Below, in pieces: positions 1 to 7,582 of a stretch of DNA of 21,054 nt. How positions within the stretch are numbered: position 1 is the stretch's first letter; every line of letters begins with the position of its first letter. Location of the stretch: NCBI GenBank assembly GCA_964421785.1, contig CAYQZG010000065.1, positions 1-21,054 of the forward strand, written 5' to 3'. Under the pieces are notes generated by a model, which made no database searches, was not told where the DNA came from, and was given only the letters and a program-made list of their open reading frames with translations. The translations under genes were made by a program, and so were the position numbers. Source of the stretch: SKLM01 sp964421785 (GTDB lineage Bacteria > Chloroflexota > Anaerolineae > B4-G1).

Positions 1-72
1 CCCGACGGCCCATCTTCTGGAGCGCCGTCGTCCCGACGGCCCATCTTCTGGAGCGCCGTCGTCCCGACGGCC
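1..72. repeat. 31-bp tandem repeat with hairpin potential
   Basis: Two perfect copies of a 31-bp unit (1-31 and 32-62) are followed by the first 10 bases of a third (63-72). Each unit carries CGACGGC and GCCGTCG arms. Neighbouring units therefore fold into tight hairpins: GCCGTCG (24-30), loop tcc, CGACGGC (34-40), and again 55-61 with 65-71. The array stops 24 bp before the peptidase start codon. It has no U-tract and no variable spacers, so it is neither a classical terminator nor a CRISPR. The array may continue to the left of the window. Confidence 0.9.
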
Positions 73-96
73 TAGCATGTGGCAGAAGGAGAACAA

Positions 97-1203
97 ATGA
101 CGAACACCGACGAACACACTACAAGACTTGAGAAGCTGCAAGATCAGATGGATAGGGCCGGCGTCGAGCTGACCGCCATCGCGCCGACGTCGAACATGCG
201 CTACCTGCTCGGCTTCTCGCCCCTCGCGGGCGAGCGGCTCTGCATGCTCCTGGCCACGCAGAGGAAAACCCGGCTGGTGGTGCCGGAGCTCAACGCCAAC
301 CAGATGGAGTCCCGTGCCGGCGTGAAAGGCATACGCTGGAGCGACGACACCGGCGCCGAGGGGGCCTTGGCCAGAGCCCTGGACGAGCTCGGGACACACC
401 GTCCCGCCGTGCTGGCGGTCGACGCCGCTATGCGGGCCGACGCCCTGCTGCTCCTGCAGGAGATAGCCCAACCCGAGCACTGCATCAACACCACGGATCT
501 GATGGCCGCGCTCCGCATGCGCAAGTCCGACAGCGAGATTGAGGCCCTCGCCCGGGCCGCAGCCCAGGCGGATCGGGCCATGATGGCCGGGGTCGAGGCC
601 TGCCGACCCGGCGTGACCGAGCGCGAGGTGGCGCACACCATCGCACGGTACTTCCGCGAGGATGGCGCCGAGGAGGTGCACGCCACCCTGGTCGCCTCTG
701 GCCCGCACAGCGCCTTCCCCCACCACGAAGCCGGCGACCGAGAGCTGCAGCCGGGCGACACCGTCGTCATCGACATCGTGGCCACGTTGGACGGGTACAA
801 CTCCGACATCACGCGCATGGTTCACCTGGGCGAGCCGTCCCCAGAGTTGCTTCAGGTTTACGACACCGTGTTAGAGGCGAACCGGCGCGGACGGAAGGCC
901 GCCCGCGCTGGCGCTCGCGCTCACAACGTCGACCGGGCCGCCCGTTCCGTCATCGAGCAGGCAGGCTACGGCCCCTACTTCGTCCACCGCACGGGCCACG
1001 GGCTGGGCATGGACGTCCACGAGCCGCCGTGGATCTCGGCCTCGAATGAACAGGTGTTGGAGCCGGGAATGGTGTTCTCTGTGGAGCCCGGTATCTACCT
1101 GCCGGGCCGCTTCGGCGTGCGCATCGAGGACATCGTGGTGGTGACGGACGGGCCGTGCCGCTGCCTGACCGGCCTCGATCGCGAGCTCATCGTCAAGGCT
1201 TGA
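97..1203 (+). CDS. M24 family metallopeptidase (Xaa-Pro aminopeptidase/prolidase-like)
   Basis: Predicted cytosolic dinuclear-metal peptidase that removes residues next to proline, or a related M24 hydrolase. Residues 1-140 form a creatinase/prolidase-type N-terminal domain and the rest is the pita-bread catalytic domain. All five expected metal ligands are visible: Asp226 (VVIDIVA), Asp237 (NSDITR), His301 (GHGLGM), Glu330 (FSVEPGIY) and Glu344 (RIEDIV). The length of 368 aa is normal for bacterial members. I chose ATG 97 because AGAAGGAGA lies just upstream at a good distance; a GTG at 79 is in frame but has no ribosome binding site. It is followed by a 363-bp spacer, so it is probably monocistronic here. 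Which substrate it uses cannot be told from sequence. Confidence 0.93.
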   Translation: MTNTDEHTTRLEKLQDQMDRAGVELTAIAPTSNMRYLLGFSPLAGERLCMLLATQRKTRLVVPELNANQMESRAGVKGIRWSDDTGAEGALARALDELGTHRPAVLAVDAAMRADALLLLQEIAQPEHCINTTDLMAALRMRKSDSEIEALARAAAQADRAMMAGVEACRPGVTEREVAHTIARYFREDGAEEVHATLVASGPHSAFPHHEAGDRELQPGDTVVIDIVATLDGYNSDITRMVHLGEPSPELLQVYDTVLEANRRGRKAARAGARAHNVDRAARSVIEQAGYGPYFVHRTGHGLGMDVHEPPWISASNEQVLEPGMVFSVEPGIYLPGRFGVRIEDIVVVTDGPCRCLTGLDRELIVKA

Positions 1204-1566
1204 GCCGGACAGCTCGGTGCCTTATCACGTCTGCGCTCAGGGTGACCGCCACGTGCGACTCAGCGTCCGACTTGCCCGATCCGAGCCAGAAGGACCGTGG
1301 GTCGCGTTCGAACAGGTCGAATGATGTACCGGTCACCTTCGCCACCAGAGATCAGTAAGATCCCCCCAAGGTAACCCGCCGTAGCGAGATCGCACCCGCT
1401 CGTAGTAAGCTACGCAGCGAAGCGAAGTAGCGCCGTAACGGGCTGCCCGGCAGCGACTGGCCCAGACCCCCAATATCGTGTACCATGCCGGTATGGAGCG
1501 GCCCTCACCACCACGATCAGGGACCGCGCGTGACGCATCGCCAGGCCATAGGGAGGAGAAACCGAG
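1204..1566. other. Intergenic region upstream of the LysR gene
   Basis: 363 bp without a convincing gene. It holds a tetraloop hairpin CGTAG-taag-CTACG (1401-1414) inside GC-rich, AGCG-rich sequence. A small dyad CCAT-N6-ATGG (1483-1496) overlaps TACC-N5-GGTA about 70 bp before the LysR start and could be a regulator site. A short minus-strand open frame (1193-1345, GTG start, 50 aa) has GC-rich third positions and protein-like composition, but I recognise no family and its end overlaps the peptidase gene. I leave it uncalled. Confidence 0.4.
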
Positions 1567-2487
1567 ATGCTGAACTGCTCCGAGGTACAGGTCTTCGCCG
1601 TCGCCGCCGAGACGGAGAACTTCACCGAGACCGCCCGGCGTCTCCATCTGAGCCAGCCAGCGGTCAGTCAACGCATCCACTCCCTGGAGCGACAGCTGGA
1701 TCTGCAGCTTTTCCGCAGATCCGGCCGGAGCGTCTCCCTCACCAGCGCAGGAAGGGTCCTCCTGCCCATGGCCCACGAGCTGATGGACCTGATCCGAAAG
1801 ATCGAGGAGACCATGTGGGCATTGGACGACGAAATCACCGGTCACATCATCATTGGCTGCAGCACCACCGCGGGAAAGTACGCGCTTCCCCTGCTCGCTG
1901 CTGCCTTCAACAAGGAGTATCCCAACGTACAGGTGACGATTGAGATGTGCCACGGCGGCTCCCCGGTAGAGCCGCTGCTCGCCCGGGAGGTGCACGTGGG
2001 CGTCTCTGATATGAAAATCGTCCACCGAGATCTCGAGTGTCAACCCTTCTTCACCGATCACGTGATCCTCATCGCGCCGGAAAGCCATCCGCTCGCCGAA
2101 CGTCTCTCGATCCAGCCCAATGACCTGTTGAACCATTCCTTCATCCTGCGAGAGAAAGGATGCAGCACGTGCCACATGATCGAGACATCGTTGGGGGAGC
2201 ACGGCATCAGCCTCGACCAGCTGCGCGTGGTGATGTCGGTGGGCAATTCGGAGGCGATTGAGATGGCCGTCGAGCACGGATTAGGCATCGCCTTCATCTC
2301 CCGCCTCGCGGCCAGACGCGGCCTGGAGTCGGGCCGCCTGGCGGAGGTGCCGGTCGAGGGGGTGAACCTGGAGCGCCCTCTCTACGTCGTGCGCAATACC
2401 TCGGCCCCCAAGGCACCGGCCGAGCTGCGGCTCTGGGACTTCGTGGCGGCACACCGGAAGCGCATCTTCCATATGCTCGACGCCTAG
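1567..2487 (+). CDS. LysR family transcriptional regulator with CxxC in the effector loop
   Basis: DNA-binding regulator of the LysR family, 306 aa, the normal length. The winged helix-turn-helix spans about residues 1-60, with the typical pattern TARRLHLSQPAVSQRI followed by LERQL. The substrate-binding-type effector domain covers about 90-295 and begins IIIGCSTTAGKYALP, as in CysB/CbbR-type members. In the loop that usually reads REPGSGTR this protein has REKGCSTCHM, giving Cys199-x-x-Cys202. The start ATG 1567 is preceded by GGGAGGAGA at 8 nt. There is no divergent neighbour, so the usual LysR target rule (the divergent gene) does not help. Redox or metal sensing is an inference from the CxxC; family membership is certain. 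Confidence 0.94.
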   Translation: MLNCSEVQVFAVAAETENFTETARRLHLSQPAVSQRIHSLERQLDLQLFRRSGRSVSLTSAGRVLLPMAHELMDLIRKIEETMWALDDEITGHIIIGCSTTAGKYALPLLAAAFNKEYPNVQVTIEMCHGGSPVEPLLAREVHVGVSDMKIVHRDLECQPFFTDHVILIAPESHPLAERLSIQPNDLLNHSFILREKGCSTCHMIETSLGEHGISLDQLRVVMSVGNSEAIEMAVEHGLGIAFISRLAARRGLESGRLAEVPVEGVNLERPLYVVRNTSAPKAPAELRLWDFVAAHRKRIFHMLDA

Positions 2488-2498
2488 CGCACACCAAT

Positions 2499-2530
2499 CC
2501 AACGTTCAAACGTTCCAACCTTCAAACGTA
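2499..2530. repeat. 16-bp imperfect tandem repeat (AACGTTCAAACGT type)
   Basis: CCAACGTTCAAACGTT (2499-2514) is followed directly by CCAACCTTCAAACGTA (2515-2530), 14 of 16 bases identical. A degenerate third start (CCAAC) follows at 2531. It fills the 60-bp gap between the LysR and RNase H genes, where no Shine-Dalgarno sequence is seen. It is markedly AT-richer than its surroundings. Similar strings are, to my knowledge, frequent in intergenic DNA of some Chloroflexota. Confidence 0.7.
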
Positions 2531-2547
2531 CCAACACACCCAATCCT

Positions 2548-3303
2548 ATGACCAAAAAGCAGATCTACATCGTCGCGAGAGGACGAAAACCGGGCGTCTA
2601 CAAAACGTGGTCCGGCGAGAATGGAGCCGCCAGCCAGGTGCATGGCTTCCCCGGGGCGCTCTACAGAGGCTTCGTCCGGCGGGAGGACGCCCTGGTCTGG
2701 CTGGAGAGCCTCGATGAGGAAGCCCTGCCTCCCCAGCTGCGGGCGGACCTGACGGAGTCGCTCGGCGGATCGGAGCTCCGGAAGGAAAGCAGGCGTTACA
2801 AGGATGCACGTGACGGCGAGCGGATCGTCATCTACACCGACGGCGCCGCCATCGGCAACCCCGGCCCGGGCGGCTACGGGGCTGTGCTCCGTTTCGGGGA
2901 GCACAGCAAAGAGCTCTCCGGCGGTTATCGCATGACGACGAATAGCCGCATGGAGCTGATGGCCTGCATCGCAGCTCTGGAGGCTCTCAAGACGCCTCGC
3001 TCGGGCGTGAGGCCTACCCCCGTGGTGCTCTACAGCGATTCCAAGTACGTGGTGAACGGCATCACGAAAGGCTGGGCGGAGCGGTGGCGCGAGCACGACT
3101 GGCAGAGATCCAACGGAGAGACCGCGGAGAACGTCGATCTTTGGGCCCGGCTGCTGGCGCTGTGCGAACAGCACGACGTGACGTTCCGCTGGGTGAAGGG
3201 ACACGCCGGCCGTCCCAACAATGAGCGCGCCGACCGACTGGCCAGCCGGGCGGCACAGCAGGAAGACCTTCCCCCCGACATGGCCTTCGAGGCCCGACCG
3301 TAG
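2548..3303 (+). CDS. rnhA: Ribonuclease HI with N-terminal hybrid-binding domain
   Basis: Cytosolic endonuclease that cuts the RNA strand of RNA-DNA hybrids. Residues 1-50 form a caulimovirus-VI-like hybrid-binding domain (KKQIYIVARGRKPGVYKTW, then the GFPGALYRGF pattern), joined by a linker to the catalytic domain at about 92-240. The catalytic set is complete: Asp98 (YTDGAAIGNPG), Glu136 (SRMELMA), Asp164 (YSDSKYV), His219 (VKGHAG) and Asp229 (NERADRLA). Length 251 aa fits the two-domain form known from eukaryotic RNase H1 and some bacteria. There is no clear ribosome binding site before ATG 2548, so translation may be leaderless or weak. It ends 6 bp before the next start. Confidence 0.96.
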   Translation: MTKKQIYIVARGRKPGVYKTWSGENGAASQVHGFPGALYRGFVRREDALVWLESLDEEALPPQLRADLTESLGGSELRKESRRYKDARDGERIVIYTDGAAIGNPGPGGYGAVLRFGEHSKELSGGYRMTTNSRMELMACIAALEALKTPRSGVRPTPVVLYSDSKYVVNGITKGWAERWREHDWQRSNGETAENVDLWARLLALCEQHDVTFRWVKGHAGRPNNERADRLASRAAQQEDLPPDMAFEARP

Positions 3304-3309
3304 CTCATA

Positions 3310-4821
3310 ATGGTGACGACAATGACAAAGCGACATCTTCCCCACAGCGAAGAAAGCGCAGCGATTGATCCGCTCGTGCTGTTGGTGCTCCTGATGACGA
3401 TGATGATGATCGGCTGTACACCAACAGTCACACCCGAGCCGTCAGCAACGCCGGTGCCGCCCACGTCGACGCCACTGCCCCCCACCTCGACCTCGCCGCC
3501 CACAGAGACACCGGCCCCGACGGAGACGCCGACGCCCGTGCCACCGACGGCGACTCCCACGCCATCACCGCACCCCACGCCCCCGGAGGAGGCGCTCGTC
3601 CCGCAAGGCGCCATCACGCCGCCACCACCCGGTTTCGCACCGACGCCCCCTTCGCCGCCCGAGCCAGGCAGTGACGAGGTCGATGCCTGGATCCGGGACT
3701 ACGTGGCGCTGGTGACGGCCATGCTCAATAGCGAGGCCAGCGTGGAGGCAGTGCTGGACACCCTCATAGCCTGGTCGATGCCCCCCGAAGGGATCCAGGG
3801 CGAGCCAGGGCCCTTCGTCTGGGCCGAGTCCGCCGACCTGGATGGGGATGGGGCAGACGAGTGGCTGATGAGCCTGCCGGTGCCGGAGCGCGGTTGCAGC
3901 ATGCCCTGGTCCTGGTGCCCCACCTATCTGGTGATCTATGAGGTCTCAATCGACGAGGAGCTCTTCGAGCCGCGATACGTGGTGCGGGGCGCACCACCCT
4001 ATGAGGTGCAGATGCAGCATCCTGAGCTCCTCCGCACCGAGGACATCAACGCCGATGGGAAAACGGAGATCCTGATCCAGCAACGATGGTGCGGGGCTCA
4101 CACGTGCTTCCTAGGGCTCACCGTCGGACGCTGGGACGGAGCCACGTGGCACGATCTGGCCGCCGATCCAATCAGCCAGGCCTACAGCGACCTGACGATT
4201 GAGGATCGCGATGGGGACGACACGCTGGAGTTCACCATGCACGGCGGGATGATCGGATCCGTGGGCGCGGGCCTCCAGCGCCCACACACCCTGATCTTCG
4301 ATTGGGTGGACGGAGCGTACCGGCTGGTGCAGAAAACCCCCGCCCCATCGGACCACCCCTACTACCTCATGCTGGATGCCAATACAGCCCTGGCGGAGGG
4401 CAGCTGGGCTCGGGCGTTGGAGCTGGCGAGCGAGGCGGTGAATGACCCGGACTTCACAGACTCTATGGTGCCGGTGGAGGAGGTGAACAAAGAGAACATC
4501 ATCAGCTACGCGGCCGTCGAGGCGATGCTGGTCCACGCGCACCGCGCCGACGTGGCGCAGATGGAGTCGGTGCTCGATCTGGTCCGAGGGCACGACGTCG
4601 CGGGCTCCAACGTCTACACCGCGGCGGCCGAGCGGCTGCTGGAGGTTTACGGTGAGACAGGCGACACCGTCGTGGCCTGCCAAGCGATGGAGGAGGTCGT
4701 CGCGCAGCGGCCCGACGAGGCGGTCTTCTTCCAGTGGTATGGATACAACACGACGCGGCTGACGGTGGATCAAATCTGCCCGCTGGATGCGCCCACGGCG
4801 GGATCCTCGACGGAGCTATGA
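3310..4821 (+). CDS. Thr/Pro-linker lipoprotein with FG-GAP/EF-like Asp motifs
   Basis: Predicted exported lipoprotein of unknown function. A hydrophobic stretch at about 21-35 ends in MMIGC, a slightly atypical lipobox with Cys36. A Thr/Pro-rich linker follows (about 37-105), as in many cell-surface proteins of Chloroflexota. The folded part contains three Asp-rich turns that look like calcium-binding FG-GAP/dockerin loops: DLDGDGADEW, DINADGKTE and DRDGDDTLE. The C-terminal 150 residues are helical and may form TPR-like repeats. ATG 3310 has no good ribosome binding site; ATG 3322 is an alternative that keeps the signal. I cannot assign an activity. Confidence 0.85.
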   Translation: MVTTMTKRHLPHSEESAAIDPLVLLVLLMTMMMIGCTPTVTPEPSATPVPPTSTPLPPTSTSPPTETPAPTETPTPVPPTATPTPSPHPTPPEEALVPQGAITPPPPGFAPTPPSPPEPGSDEVDAWIRDYVALVTAMLNSEASVEAVLDTLIAWSMPPEGIQGEPGPFVWAESADLDGDGADEWLMSLPVPERGCSMPWSWCPTYLVIYEVSIDEELFEPRYVVRGAPPYEVQMQHPELLRTEDINADGKTEILIQQRWCGAHTCFLGLTVGRWDGATWHDLAADPISQAYSDLTIEDRDGDDTLEFTMHGGMIGSVGAGLQRPHTLIFDWVDGAYRLVQKTPAPSDHPYYLMLDANTALAEGSWARALELASEAVNDPDFTDSMVPVEEVNKENIISYAAVEAMLVHAHRADVAQMESVLDLVRGHDVAGSNVYTAAAERLLEVYGETGDTVVACQAMEEVVAQRPDEAVFFQWYGYNTTRLTVDQICPLDAPTAGSSTEL

Positions 4822-4885
4822 TGGCATCGGCGAGGAGCTGAACCCCGCAAAGGTGCCTGGACGAAGGTGACTGCGTCGCCCCATC

Positions 4886-4900
4886 GCCCTAAGCGCAGCG
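4886..4900. repeat. Copy of dispersed TAAGCGCAGCG repeat
   Basis: GCCCTAAGCGCAGCG here is identical to 8541-8555. Both are preceded by GTGACTGC: directly abutting at 8535, and separated by 11 bp here. The core TAAGCGCAGCG is also found at 21036, with variants at 16265, 18536 and 18566. Confidence 0.6.
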
Positions 4901-4975
4901 TGGGCGAGGTCGCCCGCGACCCGAAGCCCATTCTCCACGCCCATCCCCCCCCCATACGCTGATGGTAGCGTCGGC

Positions 4976-4995
4976 CGGCAGGGCCAGACCTGCCG
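4976..4995 (+). terminator. GC-rich hairpin, possible terminator of the lipoprotein gene
   Basis: CGGCAGG (4976-4982), six-base loop, CCTGCCG (4989-4995): a perfect 7-bp stem lying between the lipoprotein stop and the PadR promoter. No T-run follows, so intrinsic termination is uncertain. Confidence 0.3.
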
Positions 4996-5021
4996 CCACT
5001 TCCACCGTCTTGATGATCCCC

Positions 5022-5071
5022 CTACAGTATGTAGCTTGTCTATTGACAAATTACACATAGCGTGCTATACT
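5022..5071 (+). promoter_or_regulatory. Sigma-70 promoter embedded in three inverted repeats
   Basis: TTGACA (5043-5048), 17-bp spacer, TATACT (5066-5071): a near-perfect housekeeping promoter 45 bp upstream of the PadR start. Three dyads surround it: CTACA-gta-TGTAG (5022-5034), TTGTC-tatt-GACAA (5036-5049, covering the -35 box) and ATAGC-gt-GCTAT (5057-5068, covering the start of the -10 box). TATGT (5028-5032) and ACATA (5055-5059) form an outer pair. PadR regulators commonly repress their own promoter by binding dyads, so autoregulation is a reasonable inference. The local sequence is much AT-richer than its surroundings. Confidence 0.8.
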
Positions 5072-5115
5072 TAGAGCGCTTGAGAGGAACAGTATGACAC
5101 GACGGAGGAAAGAGG

Positions 5116-5511
5116 ATGCCTGGTCGAGGACGAGGGCGAAGATGGCGACAGCGAGGGTACTCACGCCGTGCCGTACGGTTCCTGGAGCCGACGCTGCTGC
5201 TGCTTCTGCATCACGGCCCAGGGCACGGCTACACGTTGATCGACGGACTGGAAGGGTACGGACTGCACGATGTAGACACCAGCGCCGTGTATCGAGCGCT
5301 GCGCGGTATGGAGGAGAAAGAATGGGTCGCCTCAAGCTGGGATGAGGAGCAGACCCAGGGCCCTCCGCGCCGTGTCTACCGCCTTACCAAGCTGGGAGAC
5401 GAGGTGTTGCGCTGGTGGACCCAGGATCTGCACGAGACGCGCGGCATGATCGACGACATCCTGGGCTCCTACCGAGACCATATGGAGGAAGGTGAGGGTG
5501 AGCACCATTGA
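5116..5511 (+). CDS. PadR family transcriptional regulator
   Basis: Winged-helix regulator of 131 aa. After an Arg/Gly-rich leader (MPGRGRGRRWRQRGYSRR) comes the PadR core FLEPTLLLLLHHGPGHGYTL, the recognition region DTSAVYRALRGMEEKEWV, and the wing with PPRRVYRLTKLG. A C-terminal helix that usually mediates dimerisation follows. ATG 5116 has GGAGG about 8 nt upstream. A strong promoter with dyads precedes it and the Mrp gene follows 119 bp downstream, so it likely controls itself and the metal-sulfur genes after it. The ligand is unknown. The basic N-terminal leader resembles the tails of other proteins encoded in this cluster. Confidence 0.92.
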   Translation: MPGRGRGRRWRQRGYSRRAVRFLEPTLLLLLHHGPGHGYTLIDGLEGYGLHDVDTSAVYRALRGMEEKEWVASSWDEEQTQGPPRRVYRLTKLGDEVLRWWTQDLHETRGMIDDILGSYRDHMEEGEGEHH

Positions 5512-5570
5512 CGGGCCGCGTGAGGAAGAGCCCCTGAGCCAATCAGCAGGCCCCAGCCGAGAGTGTTCTC

Positions 5571-5600
5571 CTCCCCCCCACCGGGGGGGCAGAGGGGGGG
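5571..5600 (+). promoter_or_regulatory. C7/G7 hairpin and second G-run before the Mrp gene
   Basis: CCCCCCC (5573-5579), loop acc, GGGGGGG (5583-5589) form a very stable 7-bp hairpin, and a second run of seven G or more starts at 5594. It lies between the PadR stop and the Mrp ribosome binding site. It could attenuate transcription, protect mRNA ends or form a G-rich structure. No T-run follows. Confidence 0.4.
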
Positions 5601-5630
5601 CGAGTAACCGATAGACCAATGAGGGAGACA

Positions 5631-6707
5631 ATGACAGACAAGGAACAGATATTGGAAGCATTGCGCGGGGTGGAGCACCCCGAGATGAAACGCGACCTGG
5701 TGTCGTTAGGTATGATCAAGGACGTCACCATCGACGGTGACGAGGTGAGGGTCACACTGGCCTTGCCCTTCAAGGAGATACCTATCGCGGACGATCTGGT
5801 GCGCAACATCCGCGGCGCTCTGGAGGAGCTGGACCCCACGCTCGACGTGGACGTGGAATCCGTTGAGATGAGCCAGAGGCAGCGCGCCGCGTTCATGACG
5901 GAGGCCGAGGGTGGGCCGAAGCCCGCCCAGGCCATGAACGAGATCAAGCACACGGTGGCTGTGCTGAGTGGCAAGGGAGGTGTGGGGAAGTCATCGGTGA
6001 CGGCGCTCCTCGCGGTGGCCCTGAATCGGAGCGGGCGCCGAGTGGGCGTGCTCGACGCCGACATCACTGGCCCGAGCCAGCCGAAGATGTTTGGCGTCAA
6101 TCAACGGCCCTTGGGAAGCCCGCAGGGCATCGAGCCTGTGAAGACGCAGCAGGGCATCAAGCTGATGTCCATCAACCTGCTGCTGCCGAGCGAGGATCAA
6201 GCTGTGATCTGGCGCGGGCCTCTGATCAGTAGCGCCATCAAGCAGTTCTGGAACGAGGTAACCTGGGGCAAACTCGACTACCTGGTGGTGGACCTGCCCC
6301 CGGGCACGTCGGACGCCTCCCTGACGGTGATGCAGTCGATCCCGCTCAGCGGGGTGGTGCTGGTGACGTCGCCGCAGGATCTGGCCGGCATGGTGGTGCG
6401 CAAGGCAGCGCGCATGGCGGAGCAGATGAAGGCACCCATCCTGGGCCTGGTGGAGGATATGAGCTACGTCACCTGCCCAGACTGTGGAGCCAGGATTGAG
6501 GTCTTCGGACCGAGTCAGGCAGCCTACACGGCCACAGAGCTGGGCGTGCCGCTGCTGGGGCAGATCCCACTGGATCCGGAGCTTTCCCGTCACTGCGACG
6601 TAGGGAAGATTGAGGAGTACGATGCGGAGGCCTTCAAGCCCATCGCGGAGCAGGTGGTGCAGCGCATGGGCGCGGGGGAGGATATCTCCGAGGAGAACGA
6701 CGGGTGA
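5631..6707 (+). CDS. mrp: Mrp/NBP35-type Fe-S cluster carrier P-loop ATPase with DUF59 domain
   Basis: Cytosolic ATPase that binds and transfers Fe-S (or related metal-sulfur) clusters. Residues 1-80 are the DUF59/MIP18 domain (ILEALRGVEHPEMKRDLVSL). From about 105 comes the deviant Walker A motif SGKGGVGKSS (Ser113-Lys120 region), then DADITGPSQPKMFG and a Walker B-like VVDLPPGTSD. Cys282-x-x-Cys285 (CPDCG) are the bridging cluster ligands. Length 358 aa is typical. ATG 5631 is preceded by AGGGAG; the earlier in-frame ATG 5619 has no ribosome binding site. Its stop overlaps the GTG of the next gene by 4 bp, showing translational coupling. The neighbouring NifX-fold protein is a plausible client. 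Confidence 0.95.
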   Translation: MTDKEQILEALRGVEHPEMKRDLVSLGMIKDVTIDGDEVRVTLALPFKEIPIADDLVRNIRGALEELDPTLDVDVESVEMSQRQRAAFMTEAEGGPKPAQAMNEIKHTVAVLSGKGGVGKSSVTALLAVALNRSGRRVGVLDADITGPSQPKMFGVNQRPLGSPQGIEPVKTQQGIKLMSINLLLPSEDQAVIWRGPLISSAIKQFWNEVTWGKLDYLVVDLPPGTSDASLTVMQSIPLSGVVLVTSPQDLAGMVVRKAARMAEQMKAPILGLVEDMSYVTCPDCGARIEVFGPSQAAYTATELGVPLLGQIPLDPELSRHCDVGKIEEYDAEAFKPIAEQVVQRMGAGEDISEENDG

Positions 6708-7582
6708 GAACCTACATCGAATGCTATCCCTGTATGCTGGGGCAGGCTGTAGAGGCAGCCCGGATGGCCGGAGCCACCGAGCGAGAGCAGAGGGAGATCA
6801 TGGAACGGGTTCTCGACGTGCTCAAGGGTGTTCCGGTGACCAGCAAACCTCCACAGATCAGCCAACCCGTTCACCGTATCGTGCGCGAGGAGACAGCCAA
6901 CGAGGATCCATACCGAGAGACAAAAGCGCGAAGCACCCAGGAGGCGCTGGAGCTCATACCGTGGATGGAGCGCATGCTGGATGATGCGGATGACCGGCTT
7001 CAGACCGCTGCGCGGTTCAGCATCGCGGGCAACGTCATTGATGCGCGCCCGGGGCGGCAGTACGACCTGCGCGACGAGTTGCTGCGCGCGCTCGACGAGC
7101 CGATCGCCGTCGACGACAGCGAGGCCCTACAAGCAGCCCTCAACGAGGCCGCTTGGGTGCTCATCCTGGCCGACAACGCTGGCGAGACGGTCTTCGACCG
7201 CCTGTTGATCCAGGCCATCGATCCGCCGGTCACGTACGCCGTGAAGGGTCGGCCCATCGCCAACGACGCGACGATGGAGGACGCACGAGCCGCCGGCTTG
7301 GACCAGGTGGCGGAGCTGATCAGCAACGGCTCAGACGCGCCGGGCACGCTGTTGGAAACATGCTCGGAGTCGTTCCGGCAAGCCTACGATGAGGCACCGC
7401 TCGTTATCGCCAAGGGGCAGGCAAACTACGAGACGCTGAGCGCGGCGGGACCGCGGGTCTTCTTCCTGCTCCAAGCCAAGTGCCCTGTCCTCGCCCGGGA
7501 CGCCGGCGTGCCGATGCGAAGCATGATTCTTCGCCAGGGTAGAGGGCATGGCGCCGGGCGCCGACGCAAAAAGGAGATATGA
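6704..7582 (+). CDS. DUF89 / ARMT1-like domain protein
   Basis: Member of the DUF89 family, metal-dependent proteins for which phosphatase activity against damaged metabolites has been reported in some members. The bacterial/archaeal signature is present: N-terminal CYPCMLGQA (Cys7-x-x-Cys10), central LADNAGETVFDRLL, and KGQANYETLS near the end. Length 292 aa is normal for the short form. The start is GTG 6704, overlapping the Mrp stop (GTGA) with AGGAG 8 nt upstream. Its end overlaps the next gene by ATGA. The C-terminus is basic (RQGRGHGAGRRRKKEI), extending past the conserved domain. Its job beside an Fe-S carrier is unknown; the Cys pair could hold metal. Confidence 0.9.
   Translation: MRTYIECYPCMLGQAVEAARMAGATEREQREIMERVLDVLKGVPVTSKPPQISQPVHRIVREETANEDPYRETKARSTQEALELIPWMERMLDDADDRLQTAARFSIAGNVIDARPGRQYDLRDELLRALDEPIAVDDSEALQAALNEAAWVLILADNAGETVFDRLLIQAIDPPVTYAVKGRPIANDATMEDARAAGLDQVAELISNGSDAPGTLLETCSESFRQAYDEAPLVIAKGQANYETLSAAGPRVFFLLQAKCPVLARDAGVPMRSMILRQGRGHGAGRRRKKEI

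Larger units (their letters stand above)
4822..5021. other. Intergenic region before the PadR promoter
   Basis: About 200 bp with no gene. It contains GTGACTGC (4867-4874) and GCCCTAAGCGCAGCG (4886-4900), both of which recur at 8535-8555. It also has a run of nine C (4945-4953) and the hairpin listed separately at 4976-4995. Confidence 0.5.

Noticed and set aside
1..72. CRISPR array
   Set aside because: Units abut directly with no variable spacers, and only two and a third copies exist.
79..96. GTG 79 as the peptidase start
   Set aside because: The best ribosome binding site lies between it and ATG 97, so it would be inside the coding region.
1333..2277. Long minus-strand open frame opposite the LysR gene
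   Set aside because: It lies antisense to a gene with a clear domain match; its translation shows no family motif and is explained by GC-rich codon bias.
2506..3345. Minus-strand frame of 279 codons over RNase H
   Set aside because: The + strand encodes a complete RNase HI with all catalytic residues; the antisense frame is a compositional shadow.
5094..5345. Alternative frame starting 22 bp before padR
   Set aside because: Its product has no PadR pattern and overlaps padR fully; the ribosome binding site is placed for ATG 5116.
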